DNA of 64,000 nt from positions 339,773-403,772 of the forward strand of contig NZ_NEGZ01000001.1 of assembly GCF_002127585.1 (NCBI RefSeq), in the 5' to 3' direction. Below are positions 44,635 to 55,080 of this stretch, piece after piece. This stretch comes from Janthinobacterium sp. GW458P (GTDB lineage: Bacteria > Pseudomonadota > Gammaproteobacteria > Burkholderiales > Burkholderiaceae_D). How positions within the stretch are numbered: the stretch's first letter is position 1; each line of letters starts with the position of its first letter. Under the pieces are notes generated by a model. That model worked only from the letters and a program-made list of their open reading frames with translations. It searched no databases and was not told the origin of the DNA. The position numbers were made by a program, and so were the translations under genes.

Positions 44635-45297
44635 TTAGAAGCGGTAGCTGGCGCTGATGCGCAGCACCGGATATGCCTTGAAATCCTTGACCTTGTCGGC
44701 CAGTTTGTCATTTTCAGCGGCCACGTCCGTTTTCAGGGCGGCGCACACCAGCGGGTCGCAGCCGGTATTGCGCAGCGAGGTTTTTGGCGCCCCCTGGAAC
44801 AATACGCCGATGTCGCTGGAAATGCCCCAGCCAGCCTCTTTCACCGGGTTGCCCCAGCCGATGCCGATGTAGGGGGCGGCTTTGCGGAAATCGATGGTGC
44901 CGTCGAGCTGGCCGGCGCTGGCCGCCGTATAGGTGTTGCCGTTCAGTGTGTAGCTGCCATTCTTGTTGGGTTTGCCCTTGGCATCGATTTTGTTGCCGTT
45001 GTACACCACGCCGGCGCTCACGCGGAATGCGCCGTCCATGGGGAAGTAGTCGAGCAGGGCGTCGAAGGTGCGCAGCTTGAGTTTCAGCTTGTAGTCGACG
45101 TCTTCGGTACTGGAGTCGTAGGAGTAGTTCAGGAAGCCGACGCCGAAGCGGGCATGCAGATTCGATTGCAGCGGCACGCTCAGGTGTGCGCCGACGCCAG
45201 TCGTGCCCAGGTCGGCTGTGACGGCCATTTCGGCCTGGGCTAGGCTTGCGCAGAACATGCCAGCCAGCAAGGCGGCGATCAGGGGTTGCTGTTTCAT
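44635..45297 (-). CDS. Outer-membrane beta-barrel protein
   Basis: This 220-residue protein has a signal peptide (about 22 residues, AQA), alternating beta-strand pattern and a C-terminal SASYRF, the phenylalanine end used for BAM-mediated insertion. No closer family is visible; it is of the small porin-like, possibly OmpA/OmpW-like size class. Its leader contains a perfect 11-bp palindrome (45341–45366). Confidence 0.78.
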   Translation of the reverse strand: MKQQPLIAALLAGMFCASLAQAEMAVTADLGTTGVGAHLSVPLQSNLHARFGVGFLNYSYDSSTEDVDYKLKLKLRTFDALLDYFPMDGAFRVSAGVVYNGNKIDAKGKPNKNGSYTLNGNTYTAASAGQLDGTIDFRKAAPYIGIGWGNPVKEAGWGISSDIGVLFQGAPKTSLRNTGCDPLVCAALKTDVAAENDKLADKVKDFKAYPVLRISASYRF

Positions 45298-45340
45298 GCT
45301 TACTGACTCCAGTCGTTGGTCTCATTACGCGTTAAATATT

Positions 45341-45366
45341 CCAATGGAAACAAAAGTTTCCATTGG
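45341..45366. promoter_or_regulatory. Perfect 11-bp palindrome before the OMP gene
   Basis: CCAATGGAAAC (45341–45351) and GTTTCCATTGG (45356–45366) are separated by AAAA. It lies 44 bases upstream of the OMP start and about 100 bases from the end of the Crp/Fnr gene. It could be an operator or a 5' RNA hairpin. Confidence 0.55.
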
Positions 45367-45472
45367 GTAATTCCTGCGGGAATGATAGAGGCTGGATTGT
45401 TGTAAGGCAAGACGAAGTGGCGCATGGTGGTGCGAGGTGTTGCTTTCCTGCCGCACCACCTTGCGACGTGGT

Positions 45473-46291
45473 TTAATTGTGTGCACTGATTCCGCTGCGG
45501 AATTGTTCAAAACCGGCGCGGGCTGCTTTGTAGCAATTGCCGGCAGCCGCTTCCAGGCCTTCGCGGTCCAGTACTTCCACGGTGCCGCGGCGATACTGGA
45601 TCAAGCCTTCGTCCTGCAGCTTGCGTGCCGTGACGGTGACGCTTTCGCGGCGCACGCCCAGCATGTTGGCCATGGTGTCCTGCGTGACCTTCAGCTCGTT
45701 CGACAGGGAGCGGTCGAGGCGGTCCAGCAGCCAGCGGCACAGCTTTTGTTCGATGCTGCAATGGCGGCCGCCGACGACGTTCTGCGCCATCTGCGCAAAC
45801 ATGGCGCTGGTGTAGCGCATCAGCAATTGTGCCAGGGCGCCGCCTTCATTGAACACTTCGCGCAGGAAAGCCGTTTTCAGGCGGTAGCCGTAGCCGGCGC
45901 TTTGCACGATGGCCGTGCAGGTGGCCCGTTCGGCTTCGTACAGCACCACGCCCGCCACGCCTTCGCGGCCGACGACGGCGATCTCGGTGGTGGCGCCGTC
46001 TTCCATCACATACAGCAGGGAAACGATGGCGTTGGTGGGGAAATACGTATATTCAATTTTTCCGCCGCAATCGAACAGGTGCTTGCCCGCAGGTAAGGCG
46101 ACCAGTTCCAGTTGGCAAAACAGGCGTTCCAGGTCGGTGCGCGACAGGGCGCGCAGCAATTCGTTTTGTTGGGCGCCGGTGATGCTGATCATGGGCGTGG
46201 CCGGGGCTTTGGCCAGGGGGGCTTCCCAGCCATGCGGGGATACGGCGTGGCTGTTCGTTGCTGGGGTCAGGTTGCTATAAGCTTTGTACAT
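45473..46291 (-). CDS. Crp/Fnr-family transcriptional regulator
   Basis: This 272-residue protein has an N-terminal cyclic-nucleotide-binding fold (about 45–155) without the Fe–S cysteine set of FNR, and a C-terminal helix-turn-helix DTMANMLGVRRESVTVTARKL. The ligand is unknown. Divergent from the chemoreceptor gene with a 432-base gap, and upstream of the OMP gene on the same strand, which it may regulate. Confidence 0.88.
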   Translation of the reverse strand: MYKAYSNLTPATNSHAVSPHGWEAPLAKAPATPMISITGAQQNELLRALSRTDLERLFCQLELVALPAGKHLFDCGGKIEYTYFPTNAIVSLLYVMEDGATTEIAVVGREGVAGVVLYEAERATCTAIVQSAGYGYRLKTAFLREVFNEGGALAQLLMRYTSAMFAQMAQNVVGGRHCSIEQKLCRWLLDRLDRSLSNELKVTQDTMANMLGVRRESVTVTARKLQDEGLIQYRRGTVEVLDREGLEAAAGNCYKAARAGFEQFRSGISAHN

Positions 46292-46723
46292 GATATGGCC
46301 TCGTCTTCTGATTTTGTTGGATGGCGCTGCGCTTCCGGCTTGCTAGCGTTGTGCTGAATGTTGTATCCACTATAAGACGAGGGGGCGCGCACGGGCATCG
46401 GATGAGCCGACGTGCTTATGTAGGCTAGGAACATTGCCTCGTGTCATCCGACTCCTACGCCGTTTTTTCTTCATTTTTCGTCCGGCGATTTGGCAAAAAT
46501 GTGACATGAAGCGGTATAAAGCGAACTTTAGCCGCGCATGGCGATCAAACCGGACTGCGTCCAGGAGGCGCGGTGATAAAATGTTGCAGTGCGGAAATTC
46601 TCTTGTCCGCCTCCCTGGCTCGCCGTGCCTTGCCCGCGTGTTTCCATCTCGCCCGCTTATCGCCTGGCTGTTGCCTGTTTATTTGCTGTTTATCGCCCGT
46701 TTGATTATCGAAGGAAGCAACGC
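46292..46723. promoter_or_regulatory. Divergent region between Crp/Fnr gene and chemoreceptor
   Basis: This 432-base spacer has no supported gene. TCGGATGA (46398–46405) and TCATCCGA (46444–46451) form an 8-bp inverted repeat with a 38-base gap. A small basic frame at 46434–46727 overlaps the chemoreceptor start and is not supported. Confidence 0.4.
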
Positions 46724-48421
46724 ATGAAATGGTTTTTTGATCTGAAAATAGCCACCAAGCTGATCTTGTCGTTTGGCGCCGTACTGCTGCTGACGGCGGC
46801 ATTGGGCGTGTCGGCGATTTTTTCCATGGCGCGCATCAATGACGCGTCGACCGACCTGTCCGCCAACTGGATGCCCAGCGTGCTGGCGGCCATGTCCATG
46901 CGCGGCGATGTCAGCGATTTACGCCGCTGGGAACTGGCGCACATGCTGGCGGCCGCGGATTCCGACATGGCGCTCAACGAAACGCGCATGACGGAAACCC
47001 AGGCCAGGCTGAAGACGGACGGCGACAAATACCGCACTCTGATTTCCGAACCGGGCGAAAAGGAACTCTTCGAGCGTTTCCTGGCGCTTAACGATGAATT
47101 CATGCGCCTGCACGCGACCATGCTGAGCCTGTCGCGCGAGATGAAAAAGGAAGAGGCGCGCGCGCTGGCCGTGGGGCCTTCCGCCAAGGTCATGGCGGAC
47201 ATGATGGTGGTCCTCGACAAGCTGGTAAGCATCAATGCCGACGGCGGCGTGCGCTCGAGCGCCAGCGCCGACGCCACCTATGCCGCATCGCGCGCCAGCC
47301 TGATCGGCCTGCTGGTGGGGATCGTGGCGGTCGGCATGCTGCTGGCGCTGTGGGTGGCGCGCAGCGTGTCGCGCCCGCTGATCGAGGCTGTCGGCGTGGC
47401 GCGCCAGGTGGCGTCCGGCGATTTGACGGCGCATATTGTTGTGCAATCGCAAGATGAAACGGGACAGTTGATGCATGCGCTGAAGGACATGAACGCCAGC
47501 CTGCAGAATCTGGTGGGCCAGGTACGCAGCGGCACCGATACCATCGCCACGGCATCGAGCCAGATCGCGGCCGGCAACCAGGACCTGTCATCGCGGACGG
47601 AAGAGCAGGCCAGTTCACTGGAAGAAACGGCCTCGTCGATGGAGGAGCTGACGTCGACCGTGAAGCAGAATGCGGACAATGCGCGCCAGGCCAATACCAT
47701 GGCGCAAACCTCGTCGAGCATCGCCGTCGAGGGCGGCAAGGTCGTCAGCGAAGTGGTGGGCACGATGGCGTCGATCAATGCATCGTCGCGCAAGATCGTC
47801 GACATCATCGCCGTCATCGACGGCATCGCTTTCCAGACCAACATCCTGGCGCTGAATGCGGCCGTCGAGGCGGCGCGCGCGGGCGAGCAGGGGCGCGGCT
47901 TTGCCGTGGTGGCCACCGAAGTGCGCAACCTGGCGCAACGGTCGGCCGCGGCGGCCAAGGATATCAAGGTCCTGATCGGCGACTCGGTCGACAAGGTCGA
48001 AGCGGGTTCCCGGCTGGTGGATCAGGCTGGCCGCACGATGGATGACATCGTGGCCAGCATCACGCGCGTGACGGACATCATGAGCGAAATCACGGCCGCC
48101 AGCAACGAGCAGAGCGCCGGCATCGAGCAAGTCAACCAGGCGATTGCCCAGATGGACCAGGTGACCCAGCAAAATGCGGCCCTGGTCGAAGAGGCGGCCG
48201 CGGCGGCCGAATCGATGCAGGAGCAGGCTGCCAGCCTGAGCGAGGTGGTCAGCATCTTCAAGCTCGATGCCGCCAGCGCCGCCGTGCGCCCGCCGCGCCC
48301 GGCCGTGAAGGCCGCCGTGGCGGCGCGCTCGCCGGCGCCGATGCCGGCGTCCCGTCAACTGGCCGCCACTACGCGCGCCGCGCGTCCGACGGCGCCCGCC
48401 GACGAGTGGGAAAGCTTTTAA
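46724..48421 (+). CDS. Methyl-accepting chemotaxis protein
   Basis: This is a 565-residue protein. It starts at ATG 46724 with GAAGG upstream; a 45-residue extension is rejected. Two membrane helices (about 10–32 and 190–212) flank a four-helix periplasmic sensor. HAMP (about 212–265) and the signalling domain with the hairpin tip [31 protein letters not shown] region follow. The last residues, EWESF, match the xWExF pentapeptide that tethers CheR and CheB, so it is a high-abundance-type receptor. Ligand unknown. Confidence 0.93.
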   Translation: MKWFFDLKIATKLILSFGAVLLLTAALGVSAIFSMARINDASTDLSANWMPSVLAAMSMRGDVSDLRRWELAHMLAAADSDMALNETRMTETQARLKTDGDKYRTLISEPGEKELFERFLALNDEFMRLHATMLSLSREMKKEEARALAVGPSAKVMADMMVVLDKLVSINADGGVRSSASADATYAASRASLIGLLVGIVAVGMLLALWVARSVSRPLIEAVGVARQVASGDLTAHIVVQSQDETGQLMHALKDMNASLQNLVGQVRSGTDTIATASSQIAAGNQDLSSRTEEQASSLEETASSMEELTSTVKQNADNARQANTMAQTSSSIAVEGGKVVSEVVGTMASINASSRKIVDIIAVIDGIAFQTNILALNAAVEAARAGEQGRGFAVVATEVRNLAQRSAAAAKDIKVLIGDSVDKVEAGSRLVDQAGRTMDDIVASITRVTDIMSEITAASNEQSAGIEQVNQAIAQMDQVTQQNAALVEEAAAAAESMQEQAASLSEVVSIFKLDAASAAVRPPRPAVKAAVAARSPAPMPASRQLAATTRAARPTAPADEWESF

Positions 48422-48639
48422 GAGGCCTTGCGCGCTGTCCTGGCGTGTTTTTTGGCAGGCGGCGTGGCCGCCGCCTGCTGGCGCTGCTGCCATGCGCGCA
48501 GCGCGTCCTCGTAGGCGGCCAGGTCTTCCTGGTACATTTCCAGCACGCAAAAGGTGCAGCCGCTGTGGCAGCATTCGTCATTGCCTGGCTTGACGGGCGG
48601 CTGGGGCTGGGGATCGTGCGGACGGGAAACAGTGGACAT
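48418..48639 (-). CDS. Oxidoreductase-like domain protein (PF09791)
   Basis: This 73-residue protein, read from [10 protein letters not shown]; longer starts at 48723 and 48678 are possible. [29 protein letters not shown] carries the Cys pattern and helix of the oxidoreductase-like family, a small protein with an N-terminal Pro-rich part. Its stop overlaps the chemoreceptor stop by four bases (convergent). Function is unknown. Confidence 0.72.
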   Translation of the reverse strand: MSTVSRPHDPQPQPPVKPGNDECCHSGCTFCVLEMYQEDLAAYEDALRAWQQRQQAAATPPAKKHARTARKAS

Positions 48640-48999
48640 GGTGGCGGGAGCGGGCGGCAAGGGCGTCAGAGCAGGCATGATACGGCATTCGGGCGGGCTG
48701 TCGCTGGAACGCTTTTTGCTCAAAAATCACGGTTTCCGTGTACAGTTGCGGTGAATTAGGGTATCGTTTACAGCACTGATATTGTATCTTCTGCGCGCGA
48801 TGTTCCGCCGGCGCGATCTCCGCCGCCATCGCAGCACGCCTCCCTAACGCTCCCGCACTCGCCATACAGCATGTCCCGGAGCACTGAGGTGCCGCAAGAA
48901 CGATGCTTTATGGCTTGCAAAACGAAGCTGTCTGCGCCCCGAAATGTTGTTTATTGAGAAAGCATGGCTTCCGCAGTGCGGAGGCACACCAGAAAATTT
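48640..48999 (+). other. Spacer before the DEAD-box gene
   Basis: This 360-base gap contains no supported gene. The open frame from 48964 gives a 12-residue longer start for the helicase. No stem-loop or promoter was clear enough to report. Confidence 0.3.
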
Positions 49000-50553
49000 A
49001 TGTCTGAAACTGAATCGACTCCTACGCCTAGCCCGGCGATTGCCACTGACGCGGCGCCAGCCGCCGCAGCGGTCCCTGTTGCACCTCCCGCCCCCATTGC
49101 CGCCCGCACCGTGAGTTTTGCCGATTTTGGCCTGGCCCCTGAAATCCAGCGCGCCTTGACCGAGCAGGGCTATACCCATCCCACGCCGATCCAGGAGCAA
49201 GCCATTCCCGTGGTGCTGCAGGGCCGCGACGTGATGGGTGCCGCGCAGACGGGTACCGGCAAGACGGCCGGCTTCTCGCTGCCGATCATCCAGCTGCTGC
49301 TGGCCCACGCCAGCAGCAGCATGTCGCCCGCGCGCCATCCGGTGCGCGCGCTGATCCTCACGCCGACGCGCGAACTGGCGGTGCAGGTGGCGGAAAACGT
49401 CAAGGCCTACGCCAAGCACACGCCGCTGCGCTCGACCGTCGTCTTCGGCGGCATGGACATGAAACCGCAAACGGTGATCCTGCGGGGCGGCGTGGAAATC
49501 GTCATCGCCACGCCGGGTCGCCTGCTCGACCATATCGAGCAAAAGAACATCAGCCTGGGGCAAGTGCAGATGCTGGTCATGGATGAGGCGGACCGCATGC
49601 TGGACATGGGTTTCTTGCCGGACTTGCAACGCATCATCAACTTGCTGCCGAAACAACGCCAGAACCTGATGTTCTCGGCCACGTTCTCGCCAGAAATCAA
49701 GAAGCTGGCCGGTACTTTCCTCAACGATCCGCTGACGATCGAAGTGGCGCGCAGCAACCAGACGGCCGACAAGGTCACGCAAGTGGTCTACAAGGTGCCG
49801 GAAGACCAGAAGCATGCCCTGGTAGCCCATCTGCTGCGCCAGCGCGACCTGAAGCAGGTCATCGTGTTCTCGAACACCAAGATCGGCGCTTCGCGCCTGG
49901 CCCGCGTGCTGGAGCAGGAAGGCATGAGCGCCACGGCGATTCACGGCGACAAGAGCCAGCAGGAACGCATGGCGGCGCTGGAAGCGTTCAAGAAGGGCGA
50001 AATCGACGTGCTGGTCGCCACCGACGTGGCGGCGCGCGGCCTGGATATTTCCGACTTGCCTTGCGTCATCAACTTCGACTTGCCGTACAACGCGGAAGAC
50101 TATGTGCACCGCATCGGCCGCACGGGCCGTGCCGGCGCTTCGGGCGACGCCATTTCCATCTATTCGGACAAGGACGAGCGCCTGCTGACGGACATCGAGA
50201 AACTCATCAAGCAAAGCATCAAGCGCGGTGAGCTGGGCGGCTTTTCGCCTGCACCTGCGCGCAGCAGCGACAACGAGCGCCGTCCGCCGCGCCGCAGCGA
50301 AGGCGGCGAAGGCCGTCCCGCGCGCCCGGCCGACAGCCGCCATGCCGGCGAGAGCCGCGACAGCCGCTCCGCCGAGCGCGGCGCGCGTCCCGCCTTTGGC
50401 GCCGGCGCCCGCCGCGACAAGGTCGATCCCTGGTTCCTGAAACCGTACGAACCCGCCAAGGCCGCGGCCCCGGTTGCCGGCAGCACGGCGCCCATGCCAG
50501 TGAAGCCAAAGCAGAAGGTGGCGGCGTTGCTGGGGGGATTGTTGAAGCAATAA
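49000..50553 (+). CDS. ATP-dependent DEAD-box RNA helicase (RhlE type)
   Basis: This 517-residue protein has all core motifs in order: Q motif with GYTHPTPIQ, AQTGTGKT (motif I), PTRELA (Ia), MDEADRML (II, DEAD), SATF (III), VATDVAARGLDI (V) and HRIGRTGRAG (VI). After residue ~390 comes a low-complexity Arg/Ser/Pro-rich tail. It remodels RNA and ribosomes, often at low temperature. The ATG at 49000 is favoured but 48964 is possible. Confidence 0.93.
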   Translation: MSETESTPTPSPAIATDAAPAAAAVPVAPPAPIAARTVSFADFGLAPEIQRALTEQGYTHPTPIQEQAIPVVLQGRDVMGAAQTGTGKTAGFSLPIIQLLLAHASSSMSPARHPVRALILTPTRELAVQVAENVKAYAKHTPLRSTVVFGGMDMKPQTVILRGGVEIVIATPGRLLDHIEQKNISLGQVQMLVMDEADRMLDMGFLPDLQRIINLLPKQRQNLMFSATFSPEIKKLAGTFLNDPLTIEVARSNQTADKVTQVVYKVPEDQKHALVAHLLRQRDLKQVIVFSNTKIGASRLARVLEQEGMSATAIHGDKSQQERMAALEAFKKGEIDVLVATDVAARGLDISDLPCVINFDLPYNAEDYVHRIGRTGRAGASGDAISIYSDKDERLLTDIEKLIKQSIKRGELGGFSPAPARSSDNERRPPRRSEGGEGRPARPADSRHAGESRDSRSAERGARPAFGAGARRDKVDPWFLKPYEPAKAAAPVAGSTAPMPVKPKQKVAALLGGLLKQ

Positions 50554-50649
50554 TATCTTCCCGTGTCAACGCAATGTATCCTGTGCGTGGCAAAAAAGTA
50601 GGGAAGATCGACCGGCCAGTTTTTTCTGAGCCAGTCTGAATAAAAAAAA

Positions 50650-50685
50650 CCGGCAACGCTCTTGTGAGCATTGCCGGTTTTTTTA
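50650..50685. terminator. Bidirectional terminator after the helicase
   Basis: A stem of CCGGCAA plus GCTC with GAGC plus TTGCCGG (50650–50677), one mismatch, is followed by eight T and preceded by eight A, so it can terminate both strands. It separates the helicase from the polysaccharide block. Confidence 0.85.
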
Positions 50686-50839
50686 CATCACCTGGCGAGC
50701 ATACAAGATATGGGTGGATGTCTCCAATGTTTGAGTGCGACATCATTATCAGGCAGGTATGGCGTCAGGATCGATGATTGCCAAGGGGAGAGGCTGCGCC
50801 ATGAGCGTGGATGCCCGTGGCGCATCTGTAGTGCCGGGT

Positions 50840-52105
50840 TTACTTTTGTAGTTTCAGGGTGTTGTTTTTCCACCATAAACGACCGCCAACAACACTTACG
50901 GCCAATATGAATCCCACGATCAGGCCCGTCAATAAAGCTATCAACAAGCTCACTGTGCGATGTTGAGGCATGTCTGGCCCGGCAATAAAACGGCTCTTTT
51001 CTAAATATATGTTATTCGCGGTCTGATTTTCAATGGTAAGCCGGTTGAAAACTTCCTTGATAATTTCATTATCCAGATCCTTGCCCTTGAAGGTGGCTAT
51101 CTTGATAGGTTCAAGACCACGCAGAACGGCTTCGCCGGATTTGCTTCCATCTAGCAGAGCTTTAGTGTTTCTGTAATACTCACCTAATATGGTCGTTTGT
51201 GTCTTGTCGCGCTGGATTTTTAACAGTTTCTCTTTCGTTTCCGCAACTTCAACTTCATTAGTTGTTAATTGGGCGGTTGGCGAAAGGTAGCGAGCGGTTT
51301 CTTCGGTTACCGAGACGACCTGACGTGCTCCCTGCTCTGTGGCGGCGGGATAGCGAGAGATGATAGATTTCAAATCACGGTTTTTTCGCAACAACTCTTC
51401 AAGTTTCTCATTTGACTCGATAATTTCATTATCGAGTTTAGTAATTTTTGTGGATATTTCAATATCCTTGAAGCGCAAGATGTCAGAGTAAGTTTGATAT
51501 ATGATAGCGTCCATCACATAGCGACCTAATAGTAAAACGGTATTGCGTGCCATATCCGGCGTTGCTGCTGAATAATTAATCCGCAAGCCGATGATATTAT
51601 TGCTTTCATCTTTGTTGGATTCCATGCCAAGTTTTTTGGCATCAAGCTTTGTAAACGGGAAAATTGGTTCAATCAGATTGCCAATGCCTTCGCGCGAATT
51701 GATTTTCTGTAGCAGCGATTCGGCACTGACGTCTCCTGCAAGTTTATTTTGTACGTAAAAATCAGAATACTTTTCGGCGCTGCTATAAACTGCTTCATAA
51801 CGTTTATAGTTCGACAGGCTGATTCCCGGAGGTGGCTCCTTGGTCAGCTTATCCACAACCTTTACTATCGGGATTGCGCCGCCAAACTGGAAAAAACCTT
51901 CACTCTTATACTTTCCTGTCAAAATGGTGGTGGTGAGCGTCAATGCCATGGTCAGAATTGTAATGCCAGCAACCATTCCGCGCGCACGCCATAATATGAC
52001 GGCGAGATCTGTCAGATTAAGTTCGGCGCTGCCTTTATCTATTGAGACTGACTCATCGTGTTTTTTTTGAATTTCTTCTTTTATATCACTTTTTTCGATA
52101 GGCAT
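50840..52105 (-). CDS. Wzz-like polysaccharide chain-length determinant
   Basis: This 421-residue protein has two membrane helices (about 42–63 and 388–410) flanking a large coiled-coil periplasmic domain (about 70–385, with ESNEKLEELLRKNRDLKS). This is the PCP (polysaccharide co-polymerase) topology of Wzz/Wzc N-terminal domains; no kinase domain is present. It presumably sets O-antigen or capsule chain length for the sugars made by the downstream operons. Confidence 0.85.
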   Translation of the reverse strand: MPIEKSDIKEEIQKKHDESVSIDKGSAELNLTDLAVILWRARGMVAGITILTMALTLTTTILTGKYKSEGFFQFGGAIPIVKVVDKLTKEPPPGISLSNYKRYEAVYSSAEKYSDFYVQNKLAGDVSAESLLQKINSREGIGNLIEPIFPFTKLDAKKLGMESNKDESNNIIGLRINYSAATPDMARNTVLLLGRYVMDAIIYQTYSDILRFKDIEISTKITKLDNEIIESNEKLEELLRKNRDLKSIISRYPAATEQGARQVVSVTEETARYLSPTAQLTTNEVEVAETKEKLLKIQRDKTQTTILGEYYRNTKALLDGSKSGEAVLRGLEPIKIATFKGKDLDNEIIKEVFNRLTIENQTANNIYLEKSRFIAGPDMPQHRTVSLLIALLTGLIVGFILAVSVVGGRLWWKNNTLKLQK

Positions 52106-53104
52106 TTGTTGCTTTCAATTGTGCAGAGTTATTGGGGTAATTTTACGTCCCTGCTGTTATTGTGAGGAAACTTAAAATTTATTGGCTGCAAAGTTTGAAG
52201 ATTTTCGTTAATGCGTCAAAGGTCGCGTTCTGCGCGGAATTCCCAATGAGTCATGATGTTTTTAACGGAAGTATTTTGCAAATCATTGATTTTTAATGGC
52301 TGGACAGCTGCGCTGAGACTGGGTGAGAAATAAAGGGAACTGCAGCTAAAAGTTGAACATAAGAAAAAATTTCCTTGAGATTGCTCAGTTCGGCACAGAT
52401 ACTAAGCCCAGCGGACAACATTATAAGGGGTTGTGGGTAATTCATCATAGGCAATTGTGACAAGGTGTAAAAGCTTGCTATTTCCATGGTGCGCAAGCGG
52501 CGCGCGCGTATATCATAAGGGAGGCGATGCCGGGCGTAGGCAACATATTTCTACACTATCCAGTGTAGGGGCGAGAACGTCAAGTCAGGCGCCAGCTTGC
52601 CCTTTGGGGGATGTGCTTTGCGATGCGTAGCTCCCATCGACGTTACATTCTGTAAGGCGTGAAGAAGACAAGGAGGCATTGCTGTTATGGGGCTTGGGTC
52701 GGGTGCCGATGAGTTAGTGCCAGGGTGTCTTGCCCAGCCCGAGGTATGAATGGCTAACCGGTTTTTTCTGATGCCTGGTGCGCAGCTGGGAGGCTTTGTC
52801 AACAAAGAAGATTACCTTTGCGCTACTGCGCAGCATTTGTCACTTCACCCTATTGCGGGTGCCGCAACGGTGAGCATGCCATCCGCCTGTGGAAAACTCG
52901 AAACGGTCGTGATGTCTTGCTATAAATTTAAAAGTTGAGAAGTGTGCCATTTTTATGGCCTGACGAGATGCCTGGCACATAAATTACGACGCAATATGTT
53001 ACCCGAAAGTTATTAAGCCATGTCTTGTTGTTCAGCACAGTCTGGAGGGTGGACTTCGTTTAAAATGGTCGGTTCTGGTGTGCAGAGTTAAATAGGGCAT
53101 TAAT
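52106..53104. other. Polysaccharide-locus spacer without supported gene
   Basis: About 1 kb of mixed composition with AT-rich ends lies between divergent wzz and rmlB. Short open frames (for example 52750–52938) have no ribosome site or recognisable similarity. It probably holds promoters for both directions; it may also hold a decayed gene, but I cannot identify one. Confidence 0.4.
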
Positions 53105-54187
53105 ATGATATTAGTAAGTGGCGGCGCCGGTTTTATTGGTTCCAATTTTGTGGTGGATTGGTTGGCGCATGGCAATGAATCGGTGATTAACCTTGACAAG
53201 TTGACGTATGCTGGCAATCTGCAAAATCTGCATTCCTTGAATGGCGATTCTCGGCATATTTTTGTTCACGGTGACATCGGCGACACGACTCAGGTGGCAG
53301 CCCTGCTGAAGCAGTATCGGCCGCGTGCCGTGCTGCATTTTGCTGCAGAGAGTCACGTCGATCGCTCCATTCTTGGGCCGGCAGCGTTTGTTGAGACGAA
53401 TGTCAACGGAACCTTCAATTTGCTCGAGGCCGTGCGCTGTTATTGGTCGGCGTTGCCAGATGCGGAGCGCCTCGCTTTTCGTTTTTTGCACGTCTCCACT
53501 GATGAAGTGTATGGCACGTTAGGGCCGGATGATGCGCCGTTTGCCGAAACGACGCCGTACGCACCGAACAGCCCGTATTCTGCCACCAAGGCGGCATCGG
53601 ATCATTTGGTGCGTGCTTACCATCACACCTATGGCTTGCCTACGCTGACGACGAATTGTTCCAATAACTACGGGCCATGTCATTTCCCTGAAAAATTGAT
53701 CCCGTTAGTGATCGCCAACGCCCGTGCTGGCAAGGCCCTGCCTATCTATGGCGATGGTCAGCAGGTGCGGGACTGGCTGTATGTCGGTGATCACTGCGCG
53801 GCCATACGCCGGGTACTGGAGCAGGGTGCCATCGGCGAAACTTACAATGTCGGCGGCTGGAATGAAATGACCAATCTGAGCGTCGTGCATGAATTGTGCG
53901 ACATTCTTGACCGGCTCGATCCAAGGCAGGACGGAGCGTCTTACCGTATCCAGATTGTTTATGTCGCGGATCGTCCGGGGCACGACCGTCGCTATGCGAT
54001 CGATGCGCGCAAGATTGAACGTGAACTTGGCTGGAAGCCAGTGGAGACCTTTGAAAGCGGCATCGCCAAGACGGTGCAGTGGTATCTCGATCATCAGGAC
54101 TGGGTGCAGAATATCCAGTCAGGGGCGTATTTGAGCTGGGTCCAGCAGAACTATGCGCAACGCGCCATCACGGAGCCAACGTTATGA
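53105..54187 (+). CDS. rmlB: dTDP-glucose 4,6-dehydratase
   Basis: This 360-residue protein has [13 protein letters not shown] at its start, AESHVDRSI, and [12 protein letters not shown] with the catalytic Tyr/Lys. It is the second enzyme of dTDP-L-rhamnose synthesis. It heads rmlB-A-C-D, overlapping rmlA by an ATGA. Confidence 0.96.
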   Translation: MILVSGGAGFIGSNFVVDWLAHGNESVINLDKLTYAGNLQNLHSLNGDSRHIFVHGDIGDTTQVAALLKQYRPRAVLHFAAESHVDRSILGPAAFVETNVNGTFNLLEAVRCYWSALPDAERLAFRFLHVSTDEVYGTLGPDDAPFAETTPYAPNSPYSATKAASDHLVRAYHHTYGLPTLTTNCSNNYGPCHFPEKLIPLVIANARAGKALPIYGDGQQVRDWLYVGDHCAAIRRVLEQGAIGETYNVGGWNEMTNLSVVHELCDILDRLDPRQDGASYRIQIVYVADRPGHDRRYAIDARKIERELGWKPVETFESGIAKTVQWYLDHQDWVQNIQSGAYLSWVQQNYAQRAITEPTL

Positions 54188-55071
54188 GTACGCCGCGTAA
54201 GGGAATTATCCTGGCGGGTGGGTCGGGTACCCGCTTGTATCCGGTCACGATGGCTGTTTCGAAGCAGTTATTGCCTGTGTATGACAAACCGATGATTTAC
54301 TATCCGCTGACGACCCTGATGCTGGCGGGTATCCGCGAAATCTTAATTATCTCGACGCCGCAAGACACCCCCCGCTTTCAGGAGTTGCTGGGTGATGGAC
54401 GCCAATGGGGGCTGGAGCTAAGCTACGCTGTGCAACCTTCGCCTGATGGTCTGGCGCAAGCCTTCATCATCGGTCGGGAATTTATCGGCGACGCGCCGTC
54501 TGCCCTTATTCTGGGCGATAACATCTATTACGGACACGATTTCGAATCCCAACTGCTTGCGGCATCCTGTCGTACGGAGGGGGCTACGGTATTTGCGTAT
54601 CATGTGCAGGATCCCGAACGCTATGGTGTAGTTGAGTTTGACGCGCGGCGACGCGCCGTCAGTATCGAAGAAAAGCCCTTGCAGCCCAAGTCACATTATG
54701 CGGTCACAGGCTTGTATTTCTACGACAAGCAGATTGCGGACATCGCTGCGTCAATCCGGCCATCGGCGCGCGGCGAGCTGGAAATTACCGATGTTAATCA
54801 GGTTTATCTGCAACGTGGCGAGTTGACTGTCGAACATATGGGGCGTGGCATGGCGTGGCTCGACACGGGAACACATGAGTCATTGCTGGAGGCCGGGCAA
54901 TTTATAGCCACGATTGAGAACCGACAGGGCTTGAAAGTGGCTTGCCCGGAAGAAATAGCTTTCCGTCGTAAGTATATTGATGCTGAGCAATTGAGCAAGC
55001 TTGCGCAATCGTTGAAAAAAAATAGCTATGGTCAATATTTGCTGCGTTTGTTAAATGAAGAAGTATTTTAA
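54184..55071 (+). CDS. rmlA: Glucose-1-phosphate thymidylyltransferase
   Basis: This 295-residue protein has the start [30 protein letters not shown] and GDNIYYG, which is the nucleotide-sugar pyrophosphorylase pattern. It starts at 54184, not the upstream frame start. First step of dTDP-rhamnose synthesis, dTTP plus glucose-1-phosphate. Confidence 0.96.
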   Translation: MSTPRKGIILAGGSGTRLYPVTMAVSKQLLPVYDKPMIYYPLTTLMLAGIREILIISTPQDTPRFQELLGDGRQWGLELSYAVQPSPDGLAQAFIIGREFIGDAPSALILGDNIYYGHDFESQLLAASCRTEGATVFAYHVQDPERYGVVEFDARRRAVSIEEKPLQPKSHYAVTGLYFYDKQIADIAASIRPSARGELEITDVNQVYLQRGELTVEHMGRGMAWLDTGTHESLLEAGQFIATIENRQGLKVACPEEIAFRRKYIDAEQLSKLAQSLKKNSYGQYLLRLLNEEVF

Positions 55072-55080
55072 TTAATTATT

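Noticed and set aside
48844..50550. A 568-codon minus-strand frame over the DEAD-box gene
   Set aside because: Antisense shadow of a conserved gene.
52750..52938. A 62-codon frame in the wzz–rmlB gap
   Set aside because: No ribosome site, no recognisable motif; length expected by chance.
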